A DNA stretch of 64,000 bases. It comes from WS-9 sp036274595. Its GTDB lineage: Bacteria > Eisenbacteria > RBG-16-71-46 > SZUA-252. Positions 38,332 to 46,352 of this stretch are shown piece after piece. Where the stretch lies: NCBI GenBank assembly GCA_036274595.1, contig DASUFL010000038.1, forward strand, positions 39,227-103,226. The letters run 5' to 3'. The notes beneath the pieces were generated by a model. That model did no database searches and was not told where the DNA came from. It saw nothing but the letters and a program-made list of their open reading frames with translations. The position numbers were made by a program, and so were the translations under genes. Each line of letters starts with the position of its first letter. Position 1 is the stretch's first letter.

Positions 38332-39654
38332 CTACTTCACGACCAGGAACCGACCCTTGAGGCTGGCGTTGACCGTGTCCAGCTTGTAGAAGTACATGCC
38401 CGTGGGGAGCTGCTTCGACGAGCCTCCATCGAGCCGGACGTTGTGGAAGCCGGCGCGCATGTACCGCTCGTCGACGAGCGTCTGGAGGAGCCGGCCCCTC
38501 GCGTCGAAGATCCGGAGCTGGGTCCAACCGGTGTCGGACGTATAGAACGAGAGCACCCCGTTTCCGTGGCTCGGATTGGGGGTCAGGAACACCTGGGTGT
38601 TCCGCGCCAGAACGGGATTCAGGTCGACGGCTCCGCTGAAGGTGCCCCCTCCAACCAGATTGCCCCGGACCGTGACGCGAGAAGTCTTCGGGAGATCCTC
38701 GTTGGCCAGGAGATTCTTCAGGTCGTTCCTCGAGAAGCAGGCGGTCACGTCCTTCACCCGGTTCCCATCGGCGTCCTCCTGGTTCAGATCGACCTCGTCC
38801 GCGGCCAGACGGAGTCCGGGGGGCCAGACGAGCTCTATGGTGGACGGGACGATGAGGCTGGGGTCGAAGAACGTGCCCCTGGGCTCGATGTGGATGCACA
38901 CCTGACCCGTTCCCGGCCCCAAGAGGACGGTCTTCTCGTCCTCCTGCGCGAACACGCGCGGCGAAAATTGCCCGCCGGACACGGTGATCGTGACCGCCGC
39001 CGTGTCGACCCCTGGCGGACTGAGGAGGGGACGCGTCGTGGAGATCAACCGCACCTTGTACGACCCTCCCTGGCCCGGCTGAGGCGTCCATGTGATGCGG
39101 GCGAACGATTGGGATGGATTCGGGGTGAACTGCGCGCCTTCCGGAAGCGCCTCGGCCACGAGAGAGAGGAAGCTGTCTCCATCCAGATCCGTCACGGACG
39201 CGGTGAACTCCAGGGCCTGCCCCTCGACCCCAGGAACCGAAGGGGGGACGGTGATCACCGGCGGGCGATCCGTGTTGTTGATCTGGAGCAGGGTGTAGCC
39301 ATAGCTCCGGATCGAGTTCTCCGCATAGAACGAGAGCGGGTAGGACCCGGCGCTCGAGTAGTCGGGCCGCCACCGGAAGGTTCCTCTGGAAGCGCCGAGG
39401 TCGACGCTGAACAGGGCGCCGGTCGGCAGCTGGAGCACCCCGAGTCCGGTGATGAGATCCCCGTCGGGGTCCGAGGCGGATACCGTGAAGCGGATGGAGT
39501 CCTGCTCGGCCGCCTCCACCAAGAGGGGCGTCGTGAGGATCGGGCTCTGGTCGGCCGACGCAGCTCGCGCGAAGAGGAGCAGCACCAGGGCGCAGGTGAG
39601 GAAAGCTCGCGGGCGGAGCCCGCGTATGCGTTGCGGATCGGCGAATCGTCGCAA
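38332..39654 (-). CDS. Secreted Ig/cadherin-like protein with type-IX-like C-terminal sorting domain
   Basis: 440 residues, predicted from a TTG at 39654 with no clear ribosome site, so the start is uncertain. A signal peptide (FLTCALVLLLFARAASA) follows. Two putative-Ig/cadherin repeats have SASDPDGDLITGLGV and ASVTDLDGDSFLSLVAEALP, then a domain with DLNQEDADGNRVKDVTACF, reminiscent of calcium-binding dockerin-like spacers. The C-terminal 85 residues are a FlgD-like sorting domain: LTPNPSHGNGVLSFYT, LRIFDARGRLLQTL, LPTGMYFYKLDT, GRFLVVK. It interrupts the sugar-phosphate genes. Confidence 0.8.
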   Translation of the reverse strand: MRRFADPQRIRGLRPRAFLTCALVLLLFARAASADQSPILTTPLLVEAAEQDSIRFTVSASDPDGDLITGLGVLQLPTGALFSVDLGASRGTFRWRPDYSSAGSYPLSFYAENSIRSYGYTLLQINNTDRPPVITVPPSVPGVEGQALEFTASVTDLDGDSFLSLVAEALPEGAQFTPNPSQSFARITWTPQPGQGGSYKVRLISTTRPLLSPPGVDTAAVTITVSGGQFSPRVFAQEDEKTVLLGPGTGQVCIHIEPRGTFFDPSLIVPSTIELVWPPGLRLAADEVDLNQEDADGNRVKDVTACFSRNDLKNLLANEDLPKTSRVTVRGNLVGGGTFSGAVDLNPVLARNTQVFLTPNPSHGNGVLSFYTSDTGWTQLRIFDARGRLLQTLVDERYMRAGFHNVRLDGGSSKQLPTGMYFYKLDTVNASLKGRFLVVK

Positions 39655-39740
39655 GGCCGTTGACCCAGGGCGTTCCGGCGGTGGCCTGGATATCGGAGCT
39701 TGGGGGCTCTCCTAGACTACCGAAAACAGGGCCGGTCTGG

Positions 39741-41495
39741 CTACGCCCCCTGCATGGCTGAAAGGGCGCGTTCCACGGCGGCCGCGAGGGTGGCCAGGCC
39801 GGCGTCGACCCCATGGGAGAAATGCAGGCGGAGCGCCGGCCGCCCATGAGCCGCGAGCGCCTCGTAGTCTCCCAGCGCCTGCGCGGTCTCGAGCTGACCG
39901 AAGGTGAACGGCTTCCCGGGAATGGCGAGGTCCGCCTTGTGCTCGGTCGTCAAGATCAGGAACATCCCCTCGTTCGGCCCTCCCTTGTAGAGCTGCCCGA
40001 TGGAGTGCAGGTACCGCGGGCCGTAGCCCTGGAGCACCGGCACGTGGATCGCGTTCCGGATGGCGCGCCGTAGGAGCGCGAACGAGGCCTCGCTCGCCGC
40101 GGTTCGCTCGATGAACGCGAGCACGGCGAGGTAGCTGCGCGGCTCGGCCAGGCCGAGGAAGCGGTTCAGGATCATCTCGAGGCTCGGCATCGAGGGGACG
40201 CCCGCCTCGATCCGCTTCCAGACCTCGTCGGTCGCGTGGATCTCGATGCCCGCGCTCTGCGAGCGCGGCTCGCCCGTGGGGAGCCGGCCCGCGCTCGCGA
40301 GCTCGTCCAGGATATGCTGCGTCGCGTCCTTGCTCTCCTGCACGTTCGGCTCGTCGAAGGGATTGATGTGGAGGAGCGCCCCCGCCAGCGCGACCGCCAC
40401 TTCCCACCGATAGAATTCACCGGCGATCGCGTCGCGATCGGGGAGATCGATGCGGAGCCACGGCGCGCCGGTGCGCGTCCATTCCGCCTCGAGCCGGTCG
40501 AGATCCGCATCGGGCTCGCCCTGGAGCCGGATCGTGAGGAGGAGCCGGTCGTCCCCGTAGTGGTGCGCGGGACCCAGCGGCTCGCCCTCGATCGGCACGA
40601 TCCCGGTGTGCTCCTTGCCCGTGCTCTCGGCCACGAGCTGCTCGATCCAGTAGCCGAGCGGGCGCAGCGCCTTCGCGGTTTCGATCGTGAGCTTGTTGCG
40701 GCCGGCCCGCGCGCCGCCGCCGAGATAGGCGCCCAGCCGGAGCGCCCCGTTCCGCGCCGATTCCGGCTCGAGCGACTCCTTCCGCGCGGCTGCGGCGCGC
40801 GCGTGGAGCACCCGGAGGTCGAGCCCCAGGATCGCGGCGGGTACCATGCCGAAATAGCTGAGCGCCGAATAGCGGCCGCCGATGTCGCCCGGATTGCGGA
40901 ACACGCGGCGGAATCCCTCGTCCTGCGCGAGCCGGTCGAGGGGAGAGCCTTCATCCGTCACGGCGGCGAATCGACGCCCCGGGTTCTCGATCTTCGAGGC
41001 CTCGAGCCGGTGGCGCATGTAGGCGTACTGGGAGAGCGTCTCGATCGTCTTGCCCGACTTGCTCGAGACGAGGAAGAACGTCCGGTCGAGCCGGCTCGCC
41101 GCTTCGATGTCGTCGATCGTCGCTGGGTCGGTGGAGTCGAGGACGTCCAGCGTCGGTGCCCCCGGCCCCGCGATGGAGACGATCTGGAAGACCTCCGGCG
41201 CCAGGCTCGAGCCGCCCATTCCGAGGAGAACCACGCGCGTGAAGCCGGCGTTTCGGATCTCGGCCGCGAACGCGGTGAGCTCGTCGATCTTGCCGGCGAG
41301 CCACCGCGGGGCATCCAGCCAGCCGAGGCGGTTCCGGATGACGGCTTGGTGCGCGGGGTCGCTCTTCCAGAGCGTCGGGTCTCGATCCACCAGGCGCTGG
41401 AGCGCGCGGGTCTTCGAGAGCTCGTCGAGAGCTGCCTGGAAGTGGGGCTCGAACGAGCCGAGGTTCTCCAGCTGGACGACAGGGCGAGGGTTCAC
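39741..41495 (-). CDS. pgi: Glucose-6-phosphate isomerase (TAL-PGI-type)
   Basis: 584 residues from a GTG at 41495, seven bases after the rpiB stop, with AAGGA overlapping that stop. Converts glucose 6-phosphate and fructose 6-phosphate. SIS-fold motifs: VVLLGMGGSSLAPEVF, LDSTDPATI, FFLVSSKSGKTIET, GGRYSALSYFGMVPAAI and LLHINPFDEPNVQESK. The sequence type resembles the isomerase half of bacterial transaldolase-isomerase fusions rather than the classical E. coli Pgi, whose SxGGRxS-like signature differs. Confidence 0.92.
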   Translation of the reverse strand: MNPRPVVQLENLGSFEPHFQAALDELSKTRALQRLVDRDPTLWKSDPAHQAVIRNRLGWLDAPRWLAGKIDELTAFAAEIRNAGFTRVVLLGMGGSSLAPEVFQIVSIAGPGAPTLDVLDSTDPATIDDIEAASRLDRTFFLVSSKSGKTIETLSQYAYMRHRLEASKIENPGRRFAAVTDEGSPLDRLAQDEGFRRVFRNPGDIGGRYSALSYFGMVPAAILGLDLRVLHARAAAARKESLEPESARNGALRLGAYLGGGARAGRNKLTIETAKALRPLGYWIEQLVAESTGKEHTGIVPIEGEPLGPAHHYGDDRLLLTIRLQGEPDADLDRLEAEWTRTGAPWLRIDLPDRDAIAGEFYRWEVAVALAGALLHINPFDEPNVQESKDATQHILDELASAGRLPTGEPRSQSAGIEIHATDEVWKRIEAGVPSMPSLEMILNRFLGLAEPRSYLAVLAFIERTAASEASFALLRRAIRNAIHVPVLQGYGPRYLHSIGQLYKGGPNEGMFLILTTEHKADLAIPGKPFTFGQLETAQALGDYEALAAHGRPALRLHFSHGVDAGLATLAAAVERALSAMQGA

Positions 41496-41502
41496 GTGCG
41501 GG

Positions 41503-41955
41503 TCATCCTTTGCAGTGGGCCCGCTCGTAGTCGGTGATCTGACCCACCCGCCGCTCGTGGCGGCCGCCGTCAAAGGGAGCGGAGAACCACACGTCGAGGA
41601 GCGGAGGCGCCTCGGACTCCGGCGTGAGCATGGACCCGAGGACGAGCACGTTCGCGTCGTTGTGGCGGCGCGACAGCTCGGCATGCTGGGGATTGACGGC
41701 GATGGCGGCGCGAATGCCCTCGACCTTGTTGGCCGCGATCGCGATGCCGTTCCCGGAATCGCAGACGAGCACTCCGCGATCGGCGCGGCCGTCCCGGACC
41801 GCCTCCGCCACCTTGAACGCGTACTGGGGGTAGTCGGTCGACTCGGTGGAGTCGGTGCCCATGTCGAGCACGGTGTAGCCCTTCGATTTCAGGTACTGTC
41901 CGACGCTTTCTTTGAGCTCGAAGCCTGCGTGGTCCGCACCGATCGCGACCCTCAT
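41503..41955 (-). CDS. rpiB: Ribose-5-phosphate isomerase B
   Basis: 150 residues; AAAGGAG nine bases before the ATG. RpiB/LacAB fold: MRVAIGADHAGFELKE, VLDMGTDSTESTDYPQYA, GVLVCDSGNGIAIAANK with the catalytic Cys, RAAIAVNPQHAELSRRHNDA with the catalytic His region, and VLVLGSMLT. Interconverts ribose and ribulose 5-phosphate. First gene of the rpiB-pgi pair, divergent from the hemerythrin gene. Confidence 0.94.
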   Translation of the reverse strand: MRVAIGADHAGFELKESVGQYLKSKGYTVLDMGTDSTESTDYPQYAFKVAEAVRDGRADRGVLVCDSGNGIAIAANKVEGIRAAIAVNPQHAELSRRHNDANVLVLGSMLTPESEAPPLLDVWFSAPFDGGRHERRVGQITDYERAHCKG

Positions 41956-42036
41956 CGGGAGGCTCCTTTCGAGGTCGATTCCGAGGCGCTCATCCTTCGA
42001 GGCTAGGTCAGGGCCAGGGTCGGCGCAACAGTCGAG

Positions 42037-42065
42037 TTGACAAGGAGACGCGGAAATCCAATAGT
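42037..42065 (+). promoter_or_regulatory. Sigma70-type promoter of the hemerythrin gene
   Basis: A perfect TTGACA at 42037-42042, a 17-base spacer, and AATAGT at 42060-42065. The ATG is only eight bases after the -10 box, so transcription should begin at or next to the start codon; no ribosome site fits between them. Confidence 0.65.
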
Positions 42066-42073
42066 TCCCGGCG

Positions 42074-42565
42074 ATGGGGGCCCCCGACAAAAAACCGACC
42101 GATCCCCTGAGGCAGGACCATGTCCGCCTGCTGACCCAGATTCATGGCCTGGGGGAGCGGCTGGAGAAGCTGCATGAGCTGGGGACCCTCGAGCAGCTCG
42201 CGGTCGCCCGGGAAGTCCTCGAGTTCGTCGCGAAGAACGTGGCTCCCCACGCCCGCGCCGAGGAGTACACCCTCTACCCGGCAGCCGACTGGGCCGCGGG
42301 GGAGGGATCGCGGCTGACCGAGATCGCCCGCTTCGAGCATCAGCTCGTCGCCCGGCGCTGTCTGGCGCTCGAGAAGGCCGTCTCGGCCGGCTCGCCGGCC
42401 GGCCGCCTGATGCATCTCTCCTACGGCATCCTCGCGCTCATCGCGGCCCACTTCCAGGCGACCGAGGAAGTGATCCTGCCGTATCTCGACAAGGCCTTCG
42501 ACGGCGCGCGATTCGAGAAGGAAGTCCTCACCCCCCTGAGGGTGGAGAAGACCGCAAAGCGCTGA
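42074..42565 (+). CDS. Hemerythrin HHE-domain protein
   Basis: 163 residues, soluble, all-helical. Candidate di-iron ligands occur in hemerythrin order: RQDHVRLL (His 15 or so), APHARAEEYTLYP (His and Glu), FEHQLVARR, and AAHFQATEEVILPYL (His and Glu). Such proteins bind oxygen, nitric oxide or iron, or act as sensors; nothing else in the gene points to one role. It has its own strong promoter. It converges on the M3 peptidase gene. Confidence 0.82.
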   Translation: MGAPDKKPTDPLRQDHVRLLTQIHGLGERLEKLHELGTLEQLAVAREVLEFVAKNVAPHARAEEYTLYPAADWAAGEGSRLTEIARFEHQLVARRCLALEKAVSAGSPAGRLMHLSYGILALIAAHFQATEEVILPYLDKAFDGARFEKEVLTPLRVEKTAKR

Positions 42566-42592
42566 GGGCCGCCGCCCGCGGGCGACGACCCT
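42565..42592. terminator. GC-rich hairpin between convergent hemerythrin and M3 peptidase genes
   Basis: An imperfect inverted repeat with AGGG/CCCT at its base and CGCCC/GGGCG at its core directly after the hemerythrin stop codon. No T-run follows. Possible bidirectional terminator. Confidence 0.35.
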
Positions 42593-42625
42593 CATCACGC
42601 CGAACCGCTGCCTGACCCGCCGCCC

Positions 42626-44716
42626 CTAGTTCTTCCCCGCGAGCCACTGCTCGTACGCGTCGTACTGGAAGTCGCGGCCCAGGAAGTCGTGCACGAGCTC
42701 CGCCGCGGGCTTGGTGCCGCCGGGCGCCAGCACGACCTTCCGATATCTCGTCGCCGCGCCCGGCTCCAGCATGTGGTCCCGATCGAACTTGGTGAAGAGA
42801 TCCTTCGCGATCACGAGCGACCAGAGGTACGTGTAGTAAACCGCCGAGTATCCGTCGAGGTGACCGAAGGACATCGCGTAGTGCGTGTCCGGGATCGGCG
42901 GGAAGGGGACGAAATCGCGGTCGTAGACCACCGACAGCGAGTCCACGTTCACGGCCCCGGGATCGCGATTGTAGATATTGAGCGAGAGCGCCGCGTAGTC
43001 GGCCTGGTACGCGTTGTCGATCGCGCGGCCGAAGACGCTCGCCTTGCGCAGGTTCTCGACCATCTCGACCGGGATGGCCTCGCCGGTCTGGTAGTGCTTG
43101 GCGAACGTCCGGAGCACCGCGGGATCCCACGCCCACTCCTCGAGCATCTGGGACGGAGCTTCGACGAAGTCCTGTTCCGTGGCGATGCCGGCCAGCGGCG
43201 CCCAGCGCTGATGGCCGCCGAAGATCGAGTGCAAGAGATGGCCGAACTCGTGGAAGAAGGTCACGACGTCGTCGTGCTCCATGAGCCCCGGATCGCCCTT
43301 GGTGCCGCCGGGGAAGTTGCAGACGAGACACGCCTCGGGAAGCTGCGCTCCCGTGACGCCGGTCCGGATGTTGAACTGGGCGGCGTGGTTGAACTTCCCG
43401 GGCCGCGGATGGAGATCGAAGAAGAACCGGCCCAGGAGCGTCTTCCCGTCGTAGACCTCATAGGCCTCGACGCTCGGGTCCCACACGTCCGGGTGCTGGA
43501 TGCGCTTGTAGGTCACGCCGTAGAGCTTGGAGGTGACGTCAAGCACGCCCTTCTTCACCCCCTCGAAGGGGAAGTACGGACGGGCGGCGCTGGGATCGAA
43601 GTTGTAGTCGCGCTTCCGGATGAGCTGCTCGTAGTAGCGCACCTCCCAGCGATTGACCGCGGTCGCGCCGGGAACGTCCTCCTGCTTCCGCTTCAGGTAG
43701 ATCTCGTACTCGCGCTGGCTCTGATCCCGCGTGAGCTTGCCGATCCTGTCGATGAACTGAGCCGCGTTCGCCGCGTTCCCGATCATCTTGTTCGCGGTGA
43801 TGTAGTCGGCCCAGTTCGGGTAGCCGAGCATGAGGGCGAGGCGGTAGCGCTTCTCCAGCATCGAGTCGAGCACCGCTTCGTTCGCCGGATAGGCGCGGTT
43901 CATGGCCTCGAACTGGAGGCGCTTGCGCACGTCCTCGCTCTTGGCGTACGTCGCGACGGGGAAGCGGTCGGGGTACTCGATCGAGAGCGTGATCTTGCCG
44001 TCCGCGCCGGGCTTGTGGGCGTCCATGAAATCCTGGGGCATGCCCTCGAGCTCGGCCGGCGTCGCCTTGATCGTGCGCGAATCGTTTCGGATATTGCGGT
44101 CGAATTCCTGCGAGACCAGGACCAGCTCCTCCTGGATCGCCTGGATCTGCTTCCGCGTAGCCTCGTCCTTGTCGACGCCGGCGAGGCGGAAGTCACGGAG
44201 CGTCTTCTCGACGAGATACTTCGTGGTGGGGTCCGCCGCGCTGACGTCGACCGCCTGGATCGCTTCGTAGAGCTGCCGGTTGAGGCCGAGCTCCGTGAAG
44301 AACTTGCTCGCGTCCTGGCTCATCGCCTCGGCCGTCGATCGGAACGCGGAGTCGGGATGCACCGATTCCATGAGCCCTGCCCAGCTGCCGGCGTTGTCGG
44401 CGTGGAGCGTCAGGCTCGAGTAGAGCGTCAGCGTGTTCTGGATCGTCCGCTTGCCCTTCACCGCGAGGAGCTTCTTCAGGTCGGCGCGGGCGAGGTCGAG
44501 CTCCTGCGTGGAGAGCTGGCGGTACCGGGCCGCGTTCGGCTTGCCGGTGAAGAAGCGGCCGGGCATGGCCGTCTTGGCGCCCGTGGACTTGGCGGCCGCC
44601 GCCGTGCTCTTGGTGGTCGTGGCCTTCGACGTGGTGGAGGGCGTGGCGGTCTGGGCCGCGGCCGGGTCCGCCATCAGGGCCCCCGCGGCGAGAGCTGCGA
44701 TCAACAATCGATACAC
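42626..44716 (-). CDS. Secreted M3-family metallopeptidase (thimet oligopeptidase-like)
   Basis: 696 residues from a GTG at 44716, preceded by TAGGAGG whose TAG is the stop of the upstream gene. A signal peptide (LLIAALAAGALMADPAAAQT) and a Thr/Ala/Lys-rich linker of about 30 residues precede the catalytic domain. The zinc site is HEFGHLLHSIFGGH with the third ligand in FVEAPSQMLEEWAWD, as in M3 enzymes. C-terminal YTYLWSLVIAKDLFTKF and FLGRDFQYDAYEQWL are family-typical. Most M3 enzymes are cytoplasmic; the signal peptide indicates periplasmic peptide degradation. Confidence 0.92.
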   Translation of the reverse strand: MYRLLIAALAAGALMADPAAAQTATPSTTSKATTTKSTAAAAKSTGAKTAMPGRFFTGKPNAARYRQLSTQELDLARADLKKLLAVKGKRTIQNTLTLYSSLTLHADNAGSWAGLMESVHPDSAFRSTAEAMSQDASKFFTELGLNRQLYEAIQAVDVSAADPTTKYLVEKTLRDFRLAGVDKDEATRKQIQAIQEELVLVSQEFDRNIRNDSRTIKATPAELEGMPQDFMDAHKPGADGKITLSIEYPDRFPVATYAKSEDVRKRLQFEAMNRAYPANEAVLDSMLEKRYRLALMLGYPNWADYITANKMIGNAANAAQFIDRIGKLTRDQSQREYEIYLKRKQEDVPGATAVNRWEVRYYEQLIRKRDYNFDPSAARPYFPFEGVKKGVLDVTSKLYGVTYKRIQHPDVWDPSVEAYEVYDGKTLLGRFFFDLHPRPGKFNHAAQFNIRTGVTGAQLPEACLVCNFPGGTKGDPGLMEHDDVVTFFHEFGHLLHSIFGGHQRWAPLAGIATEQDFVEAPSQMLEEWAWDPAVLRTFAKHYQTGEAIPVEMVENLRKASVFGRAIDNAYQADYAALSLNIYNRDPGAVNVDSLSVVYDRDFVPFPPIPDTHYAMSFGHLDGYSAVYYTYLWSLVIAKDLFTKFDRDHMLEPGAATRYRKVVLAPGGTKPAAELVHDFLGRDFQYDAYEQWLAGKN

Positions 44717-44724
44717 GGTTCCTC

Positions 44725-45555
44725 CTAGAGGTAGCTGTCGCGGTAGATCGCGGGACGGCGTTCCGGCGTCAATGTCTTGAAAAACTCCCTGCGGAGATCG
44801 TCTATTTCGGTGATTCCCGAGTAGCGCATGTCGCTCTTCATGTGGTCGCGGACGTGCGTGAGCATCTCGATCGATGGATTCAGCACCGCCCCCTCCAGGA
44901 CCGCGCGCGTGTCGGGGCGGATCTCGAGGCGCTCGATCTCGCGCGTGAGCCACTTGAGCGGGGGCGCCCAGCGGCCCCGGAGGGTGAACCAGAGGTGCAC
45001 CGCCGCGAGCGCGGCGCGGTGCAGGTTGATCTGGCGGTCCATCTCGAATCCGCGGACGTCGTCCGAGATGGCGTAATGGAGCGCGATGACGAGCTGGATG
45101 TAGCGGTGGATCGCGCGCTCCTTGCGTCCCGCTTCGGGGAATGCGGCGAGCCGCTCGCGCCACCCGGCGAGCGCGCCGTCCCGGTCAGCCACGATCAACG
45201 CGTCCACCCATGGCCAGTGATCGATGTCGAGCGGCGAGCGGAGCGCCTCCTCCAGCACGTCGTCCGAAAAGAGGCTGAAGTCCCCGATCACGCGCTTCGG
45301 CCCGTCCCCTTGATCCGCGTAGATCAGGACCTGGGTCGCCTCGACATCGAGCGAGCGGTAGTGCTCCCGCGTCACGTAGGCGAAGCCGTCGTAATCCGCC
45401 TCCGGGGTGGCGAAGCCCGCGGCACGGCTCCCGCAAAACGTGAAGCCGAGGGTCGCGGGGTGTGCGATGAGCGAGTCCACGGCCGCGCGCACCGCCGGCT
45501 CGTGCACCTCGTCGAGCGAGCGGAGGGGGCGTCCTGAGGTCGCGGTCGAGGACAA
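44725..45555 (-). CDS. Nucleotidyltransferase-fold protein (DUF4037-like)
   Basis: 276 residues if translation begins at the TTG at 45555, two bases after the upstream stop; a GTG about 15 codons later is an alternative. The polymerase-beta signature GSRAAGFATPEADYDGF (Gly-Ser, then Asp-x-Asp) is at residues 42-58, with a third acidic residue plausible in VIGDFSLFSDD. A helical C-terminal half follows, like the substrate-binding part of DUF4037 or kanamycin-nucleotidyltransferase-like proteins. Substrate unknown. Coupled to the M3 peptidase gene through its stop codon. Confidence 0.7.
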   Translation of the reverse strand: MSSTATSGRPLRSLDEVHEPAVRAAVDSLIAHPATLGFTFCGSRAAGFATPEADYDGFAYVTREHYRSLDVEATQVLIYADQGDGPKRVIGDFSLFSDDVLEEALRSPLDIDHWPWVDALIVADRDGALAGWRERLAAFPEAGRKERAIHRYIQLVIALHYAISDDVRGFEMDRQINLHRAALAAVHLWFTLRGRWAPPLKWLTREIERLEIRPDTRAVLEGAVLNPSIEMLTHVRDHMKSDMRYSGITEIDDLRREFFKTLTPERRPAIYRDSYL

Positions 45556-45556
45556 G

Positions 45557-46153
45557 CTAGCTCGTGCCCGTCCTGCGGTCCTTGTGGGTGACGGGATCGG
45601 CCAGGAAGGCCGCGCGGGTCGAATCGCTCGCGAAGAAGTAGAGCCGGTTCCCGTAGGTCGTCCTGGGGGATTGGGCGGTGGGCCGGAAGCGCTCGTAGGT
45701 GATCGGATCGGTCACCTTGCCGCAGTAGCGGGCCGGGTCCGCGAGGAAGCGCTTCTTCTCAGCTGCGTTCGCGAAGAAGTAGATCTCGAAGTTCACCTGC
45801 GCCCGGAGCGAGGAGTCGAGCACGGGGCGGCCGCCTCCCTTGAAGACGCTCGGTGGCTGCACCTTCATCTCCTTGAGGTATCTCTCAGGGTCTTGCACGA
45901 AGACCGAGGGGCATGAGGTTCAGCAGAACCCGATCGGCCGTCCGTTCACGTACACGGGCTTGTAGCCCGTGTTGAGCTTGCCGTGACGCACGGGGCAGCG
46001 ATCGTTCATGGAGATCGTGGAATCCGCGTACTCGATCTTGGGGTGCTCCAGGTCCGGCTGGGGCACATAGGTCTGCGCCGGCACCGTAGCGCTCAAGAGG
46101 GCCACGGCCGCGATGGAAGCAGCGAAGGAGAGCGTCTGAAGGGGTCGTTTCAT
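45557..46153 (-). CDS. Predicted selenoprotein: secreted triple-YHS-domain protein with in-frame TGA (Sec) at codon 78
   Basis: Read through one TGA (45922-45920), the frame encodes 198 residues. A signal peptide (LQTLSFAASIAAVALLSATV, then PAQ) is followed by a YHS domain whose match continues across the TGA: CPVRHGKLNTGYKPVYVNG, RPIGFC, TGA, TSCPSVFVQDPERYLKEM. YHS relatives have FCC-x-x-C here, so TGA replaces the second Cys and gives Cys-Sec-x-x-Cys. Two weaker YHS-like units follow (EIYFFANAAEKKRFLADPARY; CGKVTDPITYERF then RLYFFASDSTRAAFLADP). Codon use is uniform on both sides. A SECIS-like hairpin follows the TGA. YHS proteins commonly bind metal or haem or serve redox roles. A pseudogene or base error is the alternative. 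Confidence 0.78.
45884..45908 (-). promoter_or_regulatory. Candidate bacterial SECIS element downstream of the in-frame TGA
   Basis: In transcript sense, GGUCUU (45905-45900) pairs perfectly with AAGACC (45894-45889) around the loop CGUGC; CUC/GAG extend the stem across a two-base bulge. The loop begins 20 bases after the UGA and its second base is G. That agrees with known bacterial SECIS rules: loop 16-37 bases from UGA, 3-14 bases long, G in the first two positions. The element lies wholly in coding sequence, as expected in bacteria. Confidence 0.7.
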
Positions 46154-46249
46154 CGTGGATCGGTTCGGGCCGGGTCTCGGCCCCGGCTGTCCTCGTTTCG
46201 ATACCCCGGACCGGCTCCGGATTCTCCGGCCAACTCAGCGAGCGCAAGG

Positions 46250-46258
46250 AATATAGCA
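46250..46258 (-). promoter_or_regulatory. Extended -10 promoter for the YHS selenoprotein gene
   Basis: Minus-strand TGC followed by TATATT forms an extended -10 element (TGnTATAAT, one mismatch). No -35 match is visible. It lies about 97 bases before the ATG; the leader contains short GC-rich inverted repeats but no ribosome site is obvious. Confidence 0.4.
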
Positions 46259-46340
46259 GGTTCCCGGGCGGGATGCCGCGCGCTCCAGCCAGGCTCCGCC
46301 CGAGCCGGCCGGCCCTCGGGAAACCGGGAGCCGTTTCCTG

Positions 46341-46346
46341 TATCTT
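46341..46346 (+). promoter_or_regulatory. Possible -10 box six bases before the thioredoxin/NHL gene
   Basis: TATCTT followed by AGGTCC and the ATG. The spacing repeats that seen at menF and nicO. There is no convincing -35 box; AGG in the gap could instead be a weak ribosome site. Confidence 0.3.
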
Positions 46347-46352
46347 AGGTCC

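Noticed and set aside
45920..46153. YHS region as a 77-residue complete gene followed by a separate 113-residue gene
   Set aside because: Homology, frame and codon use continue through the TGA, and the second ORF's ATG would cut the YHS domain in half.
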